Source: JBFLXB01 sp964570625
Lineage (GTDB): Bacteria; Nitrospirota; Nitrospiria; 2-01-FULL-66-17
Assembly: GCA_964570625.1 (NCBI GenBank)
Contig: CAZMYW010000019.1
Coordinates: 12,112 to 76,111, forward strand
DNA length: 64,000 nt
Reading direction: 5' to 3'
Position numbers and translations under genes: made by a program. The notes beneath the pieces are model-generated. The model was not told the origin of the DNA, searched no databases, and saw only the letters and a program-made list of their open reading frames with translations. Numbering within the stretch: the stretch's first letter is position 1; each line of letters begins with the position of its first letter. Positions 44,002 through 52,387 of this stretch are shown one piece after another.

Positions 44002-44556
44002 GTGAAGAAGAAGCCGGTGCTCGATACGAGAACGATCGTCATCCCCGCCGGCCTGCTGTGCGCCGCGCTCGTAATGGCCTTTGTGGTGGAGCCCTTCGCC
44101 CGGGCGGACGCGGCCGAGGTGGGCGCGAGTTTCAGCCAAGGACGCTCGCGTTTCTCGGTTGTGGGTGGCAACGGGTACGCGTTTAACGAAAGCTACTTCG
44201 TGCTGGGCGTGGGCGCGGGCTACTTCGTGGCCGACGGGCTCAGCGCGGGCTTGGACGTCGAGTGGTGGACCGGCGGCGACCCCGGAATCGTGAAGGTGTC
44301 ACCCTCGCTGCTGTACGTGTTCTATCAGGTGCCGCGGGTGGCTCCGTACGTCGGCGCGTTCTATCGCCGCAGTTACCTGCAGGACCTCGAGGACCTCAAC
44401 TCCGCCGGCGGCCGAGCCGGCGTGTACATTTCCGCCGGACGGAACACCCACGTTGGATTGGGGATGGTGTACGAGTCCTACTTTGATTGCGACGAGTCGA
44501 CATATGTCTCCTGCTCGGACACCTATCCCGAGGTGAGCTTCACCGTCGCGTTCTAA
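44002..44556 (+). CDS. exported small barrel protein, unknown
   Basis: 184 residues from the GTG at 44002, which has GGAGG at 5-nt spacing; the reading opens at 43984. Signal peptide IVIPAGLLCAALVMAFVVEP. Barrel strands include FSVVGGNGYAFNESYFVLGV, VSPSLLYVFYQVPRVAPYVG, FYRRSYLQDL and PEVSFTVAF with final Phe. It is 53 bp after the lipoprotein gene in the same direction. Confidence 0.7.
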   Translation: MKKKPVLDTRTIVIPAGLLCAALVMAFVVEPFARADAAEVGASFSQGRSRFSVVGGNGYAFNESYFVLGVGAGYFVADGLSAGLDVEWWTGGDPGIVKVSPSLLYVFYQVPRVAPYVGAFYRRSYLQDLEDLNSAGGRAGVYISAGRNTHVGLGMVYESYFDCDESTYVSCSDTYPEVSFTVAF

Positions 44557-44593
44557 CCCCGCGGTCCGCAGGTCGGCTCGTCATCGGGTGGCC

Positions 44594-46783
44594 CTACCGC
44601 CGTCGCCCTCCTCCCCCTCCACCTCCACGCGGCGCCGAATGCATTCGCTCTTGCGAGGCGCCTGATTGCCGCGCTTGATACGAGCGATTCAGGTCCGCCC
44701 GGTCCGCCGACGGTTGCGACGCCGAGGGCGGAGCGCTCGCGGGGCGATTGTCGCGCGCCGGCGCTTGGGATTCGCGAGCCTGAGGCGTCGCCCGGTCGCC
44801 CACGGCCGACTCGGGTTTCCAGGCGCCCTGGTCGCGCGTTTCCCATTGATCGCCCGTGCGCCGCGCCACGTTCCCGTTGCGGTCCGCGTATACGTTATTG
44901 TCTCGTCCGGGCGCGGCGCCAGCCTGCGTGAGGTCGCGGGATCCGGCCGCGCGGTCGGCCGTGCGCGCGCGGTTCTCCGGCCGGTTATACAGATTGGTCT
45001 GGCTGGGACGGCTGCGGTCGCCCCCGGCCGAGGCATCCATCCTGTTGCCAACGTTCGCCCGATTGCCGGCATTGACCGTGTTGCCGATATTGATGTCGCC
45101 GGTGTGAACCACCATCGGCGGACGATACCCGCCACCGTACCATCCGCCGCAACAGCCGTGGGGGGGATGGGGCCCGTAGCCCCCGCCCCAACTCACGCCG
45201 ACGCTCAAGAAGCCGTTGCTCCAGCTCACGCCGTAGTTCCAGCCGGTCCACGGGTTATACCCGACGTGGAAACCCCACGTGGGCGGCCGCGGGTAGTAAT
45301 AATAGGAGGGGCCCCAGTACGGCGGGTAGTACCAGCCGGTGCCATACACCGGCACGCCGTAGTACGGATACGACCAAAGATAACCAGTGGTATAACCCAC
45401 GTACACGACCTCGGGCGTGGAGTCGTAGATAGTAACGTAGGTGGTGTTGTAGACCGGGGAGCTCGGCGGAATCTTGTCGATCTCCTCCTTCGGAATCTTG
45501 TCCGCGATGGTCCACGGGCCGGTGGCCGACGCGGCCGTGAACCACACCCCGTTGTCCACCGCGTAGTAGCGCGTGTTGATCTCGAGCACCTGCGCGCCGG
45601 TGTTGACGGCGTAAGCCACGTTCGTACCCGCGATCTTCTCGAACTTGGGCGCGCCGTCGTACTGGACCTCCAGTTTGGCTTCGCTGCGTTTGATCGCGGC
45701 GGTCTGCGGAATCGCGGCGGCCAGCACGGCTTCCTCGGCTTCCGGCGTTCCCGCGACCGAGGTGCGTACACCCCCGATCGCCGAGTCCGGGGGGATGTCC
45801 TGGAAGCTGGCCGGAAGTTGATCAGGCCGCACGAACGACCAGGGGCCCTTCTGCGCCTTGGCCCGATACCAGCGGCCTGAGAGCAGCACGTACAGTTGCT
45901 GGTCCGAGATCGCGCGCAGCCACGGCGTTTCGGTGTTCTCGACGTAAAGGAGCTTATCGCCCGACAGCGGTTTCCAATTCGGCTTGCCGTCGGTCGCGAT
46001 CAGCTCGGTCGGCTTGGTCGCGACGATGATTTTCGGCGGCACGTTGGGTACCGGGATGTCCTGATCGGGCGGCGGCAGCATCTTGACCAGATCGTCGGGC
46101 GGCGGCGCTGGGGTAAATGGTCCCAGCGGATCGTCGGCGCTGTACCAGAGGGTTCCGCTGCTCAGGTAGACGCGCTTCGTGTTCTTGTCGCGGGCCACCG
46201 CGAACGGCGTATTTAGCGCCCGCTCGTACGAGCTGTTCTCGACGGCTTTGAAACGCGGCGCGCCGTCGTAGAGCAACAGCACCGCGAGTTCTTCTTTGAA
46301 GACAATGGCGGGCGGATCGTTTTTCAATGCGGCGAGACTTCGCTGTTCACGCTCCGCGGTCGCCAGACTTGCGGAAAGCCGCTCGAGCGACACCTCGAAT
46401 CCCGCCTTGGGCACGGCGTTGTTCACGACGTCGGTGAACCGCGCTTCACCCTCGTCCGACGAGTCCGGCCATCGCACCTTCGTCACCTGCAGATCGCGAA
46501 CCATCACCGTCCCCTCGTCCTGATCCGTATCGATCTTCGCAGAGAACCAGAACGCCCCGAAGACCGGCTCCGGCGTGTTCGTGAGTTCGAGCGCCATCGC
46601 GGCCCGTCCGGTCAACACGTTGCCGCTGAGCTTTTCCGGCTGGAGTTGGTAGACGAGGATTTTCCCCTCGGGAATATCGATCTGCTGCGGCCAGTCGATG
46701 GCGAGGGCTCGAAACGGAACCAAAAACAGGATGAGCACCGCGGCACAGCTCAGGGCGACCAGCGCGCTACGACCTTGCCTCAT
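44594..46783 (-). CDS. large exported Tyr/Gly-rich protein, unknown
   Basis: 729 residues with signal peptide (ALVALSCAAVLILFLVPFRA). Residues 30-430 contain strand/helix sequence with repeats of the form YDGAPRFK/YDGAPKFE and LWYSADDPLGPFT/VWFTAASATGPWT, an internal duplication. About 470-590 is extremely Tyr/Gly/Trp/Pro-rich (GYLWSYPYYGVPVYGTGWYY, GWYGGGYRPP). The last 130 residues are Asn/Arg/Ala-rich and disordered, ending in a Gly run. It may be a cell-surface structural protein; no function is claimed. Confidence 0.75.
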   Translation of the reverse strand: MRQGRSALVALSCAAVLILFLVPFRALAIDWPQQIDIPEGKILVYQLQPEKLSGNVLTGRAAMALELTNTPEPVFGAFWFSAKIDTDQDEGTVMVRDLQVTKVRWPDSSDEGEARFTDVVNNAVPKAGFEVSLERLSASLATAEREQRSLAALKNDPPAIVFKEELAVLLLYDGAPRFKAVENSSYERALNTPFAVARDKNTKRVYLSSGTLWYSADDPLGPFTPAPPPDDLVKMLPPPDQDIPVPNVPPKIIVATKPTELIATDGKPNWKPLSGDKLLYVENTETPWLRAISDQQLYVLLSGRWYRAKAQKGPWSFVRPDQLPASFQDIPPDSAIGGVRTSVAGTPEAEEAVLAAAIPQTAAIKRSEAKLEVQYDGAPKFEKIAGTNVAYAVNTGAQVLEINTRYYAVDNGVWFTAASATGPWTIADKIPKEEIDKIPPSSPVYNTTYVTIYDSTPEVVYVGYTTGYLWSYPYYGVPVYGTGWYYPPYWGPSYYYYPRPPTWGFHVGYNPWTGWNYGVSWSNGFLSVGVSWGGGYGPHPPHGCCGGWYGGGYRPPMVVHTGDINIGNTVNAGNRANVGNRMDASAGGDRSRPSQTNLYNRPENRARTADRAAGSRDLTQAGAAPGRDNNVYADRNGNVARRTGDQWETRDQGAWKPESAVGDRATPQARESQAPARDNRPASAPPSASQPSADRADLNRSYQARQSGASQERMHSAPRGGGGGGGRRR

Positions 46784-46786
46784 CCC

Positions 46787-46849
46787 TCACTCCTCCGACG
46801 GAAAGACCTTCTTCCAGTCCCTCTTGATGTCCACGACCGTCCGGCACCA
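46787..46849 (-). pseudogene. tail remnant of a HAD-type phosphatase gene (copy 1)
   Basis: TVVDIKRDWKKVFPSEE and TGA lie in the gap after aqpZ. The intact HAD gene ends TVVNMKADWKRVFAFEKQ, so these 17 residues are a clear relic of the same C-terminus. Nothing further upstream is recognisable. Confidence 0.6.
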
Positions 46850-46866
46850 TGACCTGCCGCGGTGCG

Positions 46867-47565
46867 TCACGACCGATCAGAGCCCAGCCATTTGTAAAAC
46901 CAGCCCGCGCCCAGGGCTCCGAGCATCGGCGCGACCCAGAACAGCCAGAGCTGGCTGATCGCCCATCCGCCGACGAACACGGCCGGGCCGGTGCTGCGCG
47001 CGGGATTCACGGATGTCTGAGTGACTGGAATGCTGATCAAATGGATCAGGGTCAGCCCCAAGCCAATCGCAATGGGCGCAAACCCTTTAGGCGACTTGGG
47101 GTCGGTCGCACCGAGAATGATGACGAGGAACATGAAGGTGAACACCACTTCCGCCATAAAACCGGCTTGCAGGCTGTACCCGCCCAGAGAATGCTCCGCA
47201 TATCCGTTCGCGGCAAAGCCTCGGCTGGGGTCAAAACCCGATGCGCCGCTGGCAATGAGATATAAGACGCCCGCGCCCAACACGCCTCCCACGACTTGCG
47301 CCGCGATGTAGGGAGGCAACTCAGCCGCCGGGAAGCGGCCCCCCGCCCAGAGTCCGACTGACACCGCGGGATTCAGATGACAGCCCGAGATGTGGCCGAT
47401 GGCGTATGCCATGGTCAGCACGGTCAACCCGAACGCCAACGACACCCCCAGCAGCCCGATCCCGATGTCCGGGAATGCCCCGGCCAGCACCGCGCTCCCG
47501 CATCCGCCCAACACGAGCCAGAACGTGCCCACCGACTCTGCGACCGACCGTTTCACTAACGACAT
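46867..47565 (-). CDS. aqpZ: aquaporin Z
   Basis: 232 residues from ATG 47565 with AGGGAGG upstream. Six helices and the two NPA loops: SGCHLNPAVSVGLW and QTSVNPARSTGPA, the latter with the pore Arg. The narrow-pore residues fit water-specific AqpZ. It sits beside a GlsB/YeaQ gene, another stress-linked membrane gene. Confidence 0.95.
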   Translation of the reverse strand: MSLVKRSVAESVGTFWLVLGGCGSAVLAGAFPDIGIGLLGVSLAFGLTVLTMAYAIGHISGCHLNPAVSVGLWAGGRFPAAELPPYIAAQVVGGVLGAGVLYLIASGASGFDPSRGFAANGYAEHSLGGYSLQAGFMAEVVFTFMFLVIILGATDPKSPKGFAPIAIGLGLTLIHLISIPVTQTSVNPARSTGPAVFVGGWAISQLWLFWVAPMLGALGAGWFYKWLGSDRS

Positions 47566-47653
47566 TGGCTCCCTCCCTCGCGATGAAAAGCTCCACACCA
47601 CCCCATGTCATACAACGACCAACCCCGCGTCTATCTCCATTGGTAACTGGTGC

Positions 47654-47944
47654 TCAGCCGGTTTTTCTGAACACGATGCGATACACGAGCAGAATCAGCA
47701 TGGCGCCGACCACCGCGGCCACGAATCCGGAAAACTCCCCGGCGCTGGAAAGCTTGAAATAGTGCCCGAGATAGGTCGCCAGGCTCGATCCGGCGATGCC
47801 GAGCAGCGGTGTCACGATCAGCCCGCTGGGATCATCACCCGGCATGATGAGGGTGGCCGCGATACCGGCCACCGCTCCGATGACAATGGTGCCCACGATG
47901 CCCATGGCGCCGAGCGACTCCAGAATCGACTGGACCTGTTCCAT
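47654..47944 (-). CDS. GlsB/YeaQ/YmgE-family small membrane protein
   Basis: 96 residues from ATG 47944 (GGAG, 6-nt spacing); ATG 47956 lacks a ribosome site. Three helices with Gly motifs: GTIVIGAVAGIAATLIMPGD, GLIVTPLLGIAGSSLATYLG and FVAAVVGAMLILLVYRIV. This family is commonly stress-induced; the mechanism is unclear. Confidence 0.85.
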   Translation of the reverse strand: MEQVQSILESLGAMGIVGTIVIGAVAGIAATLIMPGDDPSGLIVTPLLGIAGSSLATYLGHYFKLSSAGEFSGFVAAVVGAMLILLVYRIVFRKTG

Positions 47945-48040
47945 ATGCGTCTCCATAAGGAAATACCGCCGTTGCTTGGCTCCTAACGCTCGCCCACATC
48001 CGCGAGAAACTACTCCTTCGGTGCGATGTTCTGCAAGTGT

Positions 48041-48334
48041 TTACTTCGGGAAAATCGTGTTCCAGTCCTTCTTCATGTCCACCACCGTCCAGCCCTTGGC
48101 CTTCGCCTCGTCCAGCGCCTTGTCGAGTTGACCGATGTGTGACTTGCGGTCGTAGGCCCATTCGCGCTCGGCATCGGTGTGGTGAACGACCAGGGCGAAA
48201 CGTGGGCCGCTCCCGGAGGTCGCCCATTGGAGCATCTGCAAATCGCCGTCGGAGTTGCCGAAGGCCGCGATCGGACGGCGGCCGATGTGCATGAATTCGG
48301 CCTTCCCGAAGTTCTTATGCCCTGGCAGCATCAT
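48041..48334 (-). pseudogene. truncated HAD-type phosphatase, C-terminal third (copy 2)
   Basis: HIGRRPIAAFGNSDGDLQML, then GPRFALVVHHTDAEREWAYD and GWTVVDMKKDWNTIFPK. It is homologous to the last about 85 residues of the intact HAD gene (49704-50714) and keeps motif III (GNSDGD) but has lost the nucleophile motif. Similarity ends near 48300; the DUF4143 ATPase gene begins 57 bp farther on, in the opposite direction, so the break and that gene are next to each other. Confidence 0.8.
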
Positions 48335-48390
48335 ATCCAGTTACCAGAACCAGGAAAAACATGAGTTAGACTCCCGATTTTCATGGTAAT

Positions 48391-49560
48391 ATGCAGGCCA
48401 TGCTCGAGCGTTCCGGACACTTGGCCATCCTGCAGCGCCTGCTCCGGCAGTTTCCGGTGGTGGGTTTGATCGGCGCGCGACAGGTCGGCAAGAGCACGCT
48501 CGCACGCGCGTTGGTCGAGCGGGCCGGCGGGCGAGCGGCGTTCTTCGATCTCGAGGACCCCCGAGCGCTGGCGCGTCTCGACGCGCCCATGCTCGCCCTT
48601 GAAGGGCTCAGGGGCTTGGTCGTGCTCGACGAGATCCAGCGCCGGCCCGACCTCTTCCCGGCGCTGCGCGTGCTGGCGGACCGACCCCGTCGCCCCGCGC
48701 GCTTCCTTGTGCTCGGCAGTGCTTCGCCGCCGCTCTTGCGTCAGAGCTCCGAGACGCTCGCCGGGCGCATCGCCTACCACGAACTCTTCGGGTTCGATCT
48801 GTCCGAGGTCGGACCGCGGGCGCTCGAGCGGCTGTGGCTTCGAGGCGGGTTCCCGCTGTCGTTCACCGCCAGAACGGAGGCGGCAAGCTTCCTCTGGCGC
48901 CGACAATTCATCGCGACGTTCGTCGAGCGGGAGATTTCGGAGCTGGAGCTGCGTCTCTCGCCCGCCGTCATCGGGCGCTTCTGGAACATGCTCGCTCACT
49001 ATCACGGGCAGACCTGGAACGCGGCCGAGCTCGCTCGGGCTTTCGGCGTGTCGGAGAAGACCGTGCGTAGCTATCTCGATTTTCTGGTCGCGACGTTCGT
49101 CGCGTTTCGCCTGCCTCCCTGGCACGAGAACGTCGGCAAACGCGAGGTCAAGGCGCCCAAGGTTTACCTCTCCGACAGCGGGCTGCTGCATGCCATGTTC
49201 GGCGTGAGTACGCGCGATGATTTGCTCGGACATCCGAAACGCGGCGCATCCTGGGAAGGCTTCGCGATCAGCCAGGTCATCAGCCGCCTCGGCGCCCATC
49301 CCCGGGAGTGCTTCTTCTGGGGTCTCCACTCCGGAGCGGAGCTCGACCTTCTGGTGATGCGCGGGCTGGTGCGCCTGGGCTTCGAGGTGAAACACACGGA
49401 TGCACCCGAGGTGACGCCCTCGATGCGCTCCGCGCTCGACAACCTGCGACTGTCCCATCTCTACGTCATCCATGCGGGCAAAGAAACATTCTCGCTGGGA
49501 CCGAAGATCACGGCATTGCCCCTCGGTCGCGTGTGGACGGACCTCGGCGAGATCAGGTGA
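48391..49560 (+). CDS. AAA+ ATPase with DUF4143 domain (copy 1)
   Basis: 389 residues. Walker A GARQVGKST (28-36), Walker B LVVLDEIQ, sensor LVLGSASP. C-terminal DUF4143 with a nuclease-like PDxK-type core: SGAELDLLVMRGLVRLGFEV then K (ExK pattern). A helix-turn-helix-like LARAFGVSEKTVRSYLDFL lies between. The family is widespread and its role unknown; it is proposed to bind ATP and nucleic acid. It is opposite in orientation to its neighbours and lies between a HAD fragment and the intact HAD gene. Confidence 0.92.
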   Translation: MQAMLERSGHLAILQRLLRQFPVVGLIGARQVGKSTLARALVERAGGRAAFFDLEDPRALARLDAPMLALEGLRGLVVLDEIQRRPDLFPALRVLADRPRRPARFLVLGSASPPLLRQSSETLAGRIAYHELFGFDLSEVGPRALERLWLRGGFPLSFTARTEAASFLWRRQFIATFVEREISELELRLSPAVIGRFWNMLAHYHGQTWNAAELARAFGVSEKTVRSYLDFLVATFVAFRLPPWHENVGKREVKAPKVYLSDSGLLHAMFGVSTRDDLLGHPKRGASWEGFAISQVISRLGAHPRECFFWGLHSGAELDLLVMRGLVRLGFEVKHTDAPEVTPSMRSALDNLRLSHLYVIHAGKETFSLGPKITALPLGRVWTDLGEIR

Positions 49561-49703
49561 GAGCGCGCGAGGCGCGTCACCTGTCGCCCGGAATCGAGAG
49601 CATCCCCTGGACCGAAATTGCCTCCGGTCAGGTGGACGTGTTCTGACATCGTCGTCATTGACTTCCGTCCGGTAAGCCGTGCTCCACCGTTGTTCCAGCT
49701 TCC

Positions 49704-50714
49704 TTACTGCTTTTCGAACGCGAACACGCGTTTCCAATCCGCCTTCATGTTCACGACCGTCCAGCCCTTCGCCTTCGCCTCGTCGAGCGCCTTGTCCAAC
49801 TGCCCGACGGATGACGCGCGGTCGTACGCCCATTCGCGGTCGGCATCGGTGTGGTGGATCAGCCCCATAAAACGCGGCCCACTTCCCGCAGCCGTCCACT
49901 GCAGCATCTGCAGGTCACCGTCGGAGTTGCCGAAGGCCAAGATCGGACGCCGCCCGATGAACTTGTGGATGCCCACCGGCTTGCCGGCCTTGTCGTCGAT
50001 GAAGTCGATCTCGGGCAGACGCATCAGCACCGGCTTGCCGTCGCGTAGATCAAGCTTGGTCTTGATGCTGCTGCCGACCACCTGCTCGGGCGGGATGCCA
50101 TACACTCTCTCCGTCCACGGCCGCATGAACTCGATGCCGCCCCCGGACACGATGAAGGTCTTGAACCCGTTGGCCCGGAGATAGGCCAGCAGGTCAAGCA
50201 TGGGCTGGTACACCATTTCGGTGTAACGGCGTTTGGTCTTCGGATGCCGGGCGATCATGATCCAGTCCGTGACAGCCTGCTCGAACTCCTGAGTGGTCAT
50301 GCCCGCGTGCGTGGCCATCACGATTTCGAGGATCGCTCGTTCACCACCCGCAAGCGCGCCTTTCACGTCGCCTTTCAGCAGCGAGGCGAACGGCTCCTTG
50401 TCCTTCCACTCCGGGTGTTGCGGCGCGAGCGCCTTGACCCGGTCGAGCGCGAACGCGAGCTGAAAATACATGGGCTGTTCGGCCCAGAGCGTGCCGTCGT
50501 TGTCGAAAACCGCGATGCGTTCGGCAGGCGGGACGAAGTCCGGCGAGCCGTCCTTGGTCACCTTCGCAACGAATTGAGTGACGGCCTTCTTGGCCGCCCC
50601 GTCGTTCCACGAGGGAAGCGGATCGGCCGTCTGCGCGTGTGCAGTCGTCGCAACGGCGCCCATCAGCATGTACGCGAGGGCGGCGATGAGGTTTCGCGTA
50701 CGGGTGGTTTTCAT
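49704..50714 (-). CDS. exported HAD-superfamily phosphatase
   Basis: 336 residues from ATG 50714. Shared leader/signal peptide MKTTRTRNLIAALAYMLMGA, cleaved near TTAHAQ. HAD motif I FDNDGTLW (70-77), motif II FIVSGGG, conserved Lys region SIKTKLDL, motif III AFGNSDGD. This gives a complete Asp-nucleophile phosphatase active site, predicted in the periplasm. Substrate unknown. It is the only intact member among at least three broken copies nearby. Confidence 0.9.
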   Translation of the reverse strand: MKTTRTRNLIAALAYMLMGAVATTAHAQTADPLPSWNDGAAKKAVTQFVAKVTKDGSPDFVPPAERIAVFDNDGTLWAEQPMYFQLAFALDRVKALAPQHPEWKDKEPFASLLKGDVKGALAGGERAILEIVMATHAGMTTQEFEQAVTDWIMIARHPKTKRRYTEMVYQPMLDLLAYLRANGFKTFIVSGGGIEFMRPWTERVYGIPPEQVVGSSIKTKLDLRDGKPVLMRLPEIDFIDDKAGKPVGIHKFIGRRPILAFGNSDGDLQMLQWTAAGSGPRFMGLIHHTDADREWAYDRASSVGQLDKALDEAKAKGWTVVNMKADWKRVFAFEKQ

Positions 50715-50739
50715 CGTTGTGTCCTCTCGGGGTTGGTTG

Positions 50740-50778
50740 TTACTCGGTTTCTTCGTGCACTTTTTTCCAATCGGTGTT
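50740..50778 (-). pseudogene. tail remnant of a HAD-type phosphatase gene (copy 3)
   Basis: Immediately upstream of the intact HAD gene, minus-strand codons read NTDWKKVHEETE and TAA, matching the xDWKxVF tail of HAD copies. Only about 12 residues persist. Confidence 0.45.
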
Positions 50779-50933
50779 TCATTGCTCCCGATCATGGTGG
50801 GGGAATATGCCTTGAAAAGTCGGTGGGATCAACCGAGTTTTCAAGGTCCAATTTCGACCGAATATGGCATGTCGTTACCCCCACCGCACGCGAAGGCGAG
50901 CGCGACGGCGTCGAAGCATGGCCCTGACCGTCG

Positions 50934-51659
50934 CTACTCTTTCAGCTTGATCGGCTTCACGCGAATGACACCCGCGGTGACGGTGGCTGACACGCCTGCG
51001 TCGGTGATGAAATGGACCGAATATCCCTTATCCGTTCCAACGTCACCGCTCCCCGCGCCGCCCGCAGCACCTGTCTCTCCAACCTTGGCGGCCGCTTCTG
51101 CGCCGGCCTGCGCCTCCCATTCACCCTTGATAAAATGCTTGAACTTCTTTTCATCCTGAAAGATCAACACAGGCCGTACGCTTCTCGCTCCCCAGCCTCC
51201 ACCGATATCGAACCGCTCCATTTTGATGTAGGTCTTTTCTTCGGTCTTCGTCTCGATCGCCACGCCGTATCCGCTGCCTGCTCCGACAACCGGGATCTTC
51301 GTGATCTTGTTGTTCATGATCGCGTAGCCAACGGACCTCTCTATCGCTTCCTTGGTCTTCGGTTCCTGCGTGTACAAGTCGGACAGCGTTCGCTCGACCA
51401 GCTCGTCGATCGTTTGCTCCTGCTCCGCGCCTGTTTTGCCGGGCACGCCGGCACAGCCGAACATGCCGACGACAAGGAACCACAGGCTAAAACCGGTCAG
51501 TGCGGTTGATCTCAGGTACAGCCTCCTCTGAGTGGGCGTTAAAGCCGGCACACCCACAAGCGCAGCGGCGATGAGGTCATACTTGTGTGCGGTTTTCACC
51601 GTTGTGTCCTTTCGCCAACGAGCGGTGGCGATGAGATTTTGTGTGCAGGCGATTTTCAT
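50934..51659 (-). CDS. SYLF/YSC84-type lipid-binding protein with doubled leader
   Basis: 241 residues from ATG 51659. Core SYLF domain (from about 75): ELVERTLSDLYTQEPKTKEA, VGYAIMNNKITKIPVVGAGS, GYGVAIETKTEEKTYIKMER, FDIGGGWGARSVRPVLIFQD. These domains bind phosphoinositides/lipids. The first 40 codons contain two successive leader copies (MKIACTQNLIA and VKTAHKYDLIAAALVGVPAL), each after a GGAYACAACG ribosome site, followed by an own lipoprotein signal ending MFGC. True start may be ATG 51659, GTG 51599 or a later codon. ATGA overlap with the upstream gene. Confidence 0.8.
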   Translation of the reverse strand: MKIACTQNLIATARWRKDTTVKTAHKYDLIAAALVGVPALTPTQRRLYLRSTALTGFSLWFLVVGMFGCAGVPGKTGAEQEQTIDELVERTLSDLYTQEPKTKEAIERSVGYAIMNNKITKIPVVGAGSGYGVAIETKTEEKTYIKMERFDIGGGWGARSVRPVLIFQDEKKFKHFIKGEWEAQAGAEAAAKVGETGAAGGAGSGDVGTDKGYSVHFITDAGVSATVTAGVIRVKPIKLKE

Positions 51660-52087
51660 CGTTGTATCCTTTCGGTGATGTTTCGTGACCTACTTTCCAC
51701 CGCTCGCATTTCCCGCTCGTTCCGAAGGCCCGCCATGCACCAAACGGCCATCGCCGCGTGAAGGACCACGGCCGGCCAGAGGCCGATGCCGGAGAGCCCC
51801 AAGCCGGTGCCGGTATAACCGAGCACCGCGACGGCGCCGGTGTTGTAGAGCAACATGGCCGCGACCAATCCTCCCGCTACGCGGTTCTGCGCGTCGTTGC
51901 GCGCCAGCCAGCAGGCGAGTGCCAGCGCCAGCAGCGCCGCGCCGGCCAACCGGGCCACCACCAAGCCGCCGGGCGTGTCGAGAGATGTACCGAGCAGCAC
52001 CGACGCCATCACCGATGGCGCGATCATCAGCCCCAGGCCGGCGCCCAGCTCAATCAGGGCCGTCACGATGAGCAGCGTTCTCATCAC
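51656..52087 (-). CDS. small membrane protein, unknown family, paralog A
   Basis: 143 residues, four helices: LLIVTALIELGAGLGLMIAP, VVARLAGAALLALALACWLA, AAMLLYNTGAVAVLGYTG and GLWPAVVLHAAMAVWCMAGL. A close paralog is at 53164. Its stop overlaps the ATG of the SYLF gene. The function is unknown. Confidence 0.75.
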   Translation of the reverse strand: MMRTLLIVTALIELGAGLGLMIAPSVMASVLLGTSLDTPGGLVVARLAGAALLALALACWLARNDAQNRVAGGLVAAMLLYNTGAVAVLGYTGTGLGLSGIGLWPAVVLHAAMAVWCMAGLRNEREMRAVESRSRNITERIQR

Positions 52088-52234
52088 ATCATACTCAACC
52101 TATCGCCCCGTGCCCCTCGAACATCTCGAACTTCGGGAGGCACTCAATGGTCATCCTGTGAATTCCAACGGACACTTCCCTTGCCAATTGCCAAATCTCA
52201 AGCTTCTTATAGCTCATCACCCACCCTCATTCGG

Positions 52235-52383
52235 GATTCGTGATCCGGGATGCGAGATTCGCGATCCGAGATTCGAGATTTGCAGTGCTTGATCCGAGAT
52301 GCGTGATTCGCGATTCGGAATATCTCGCATCCCGCATCCCGTTTCTCGCATCTCGCAACTCGCATCCCGTATCTCGTATCTCG
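52235..52383. repeat. degenerate GATTCG/ATCTCGC satellite with inverted halves
   Basis: Within a 300-bp gap (52088-52387) without genes, the left half repeats GAGATTCGCGATCCGAGATT-like units and the right half repeats their complement (TCTCGCATCCCGCATCCC-like). The whole can fold into one long irregular hairpin. Units are about 7-10 bp and imperfect. It is not a CRISPR array: no fixed repeat or spacer. Confidence 0.75.
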
Positions 52384-52387
52384 ACAG

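Noticed and set aside
44666..45880. 404-codon plus-strand frame, Arg/Val-rich
   Set aside because: Antisense shadow of the large Tyr/Gly-rich gene; composition is that of a GC-skewed complement.
48331..49899. 522-codon minus frame across the DUF4143 gene and HAD end
   Set aside because: It runs antisense through the ATPase and through a wrong frame of the HAD gene; both real frames have strong motifs.
52235..52383. Possible CRISPR array
   Set aside because: Units are short, variable and unspaced, and no cas gene is present; it is a degenerate satellite.
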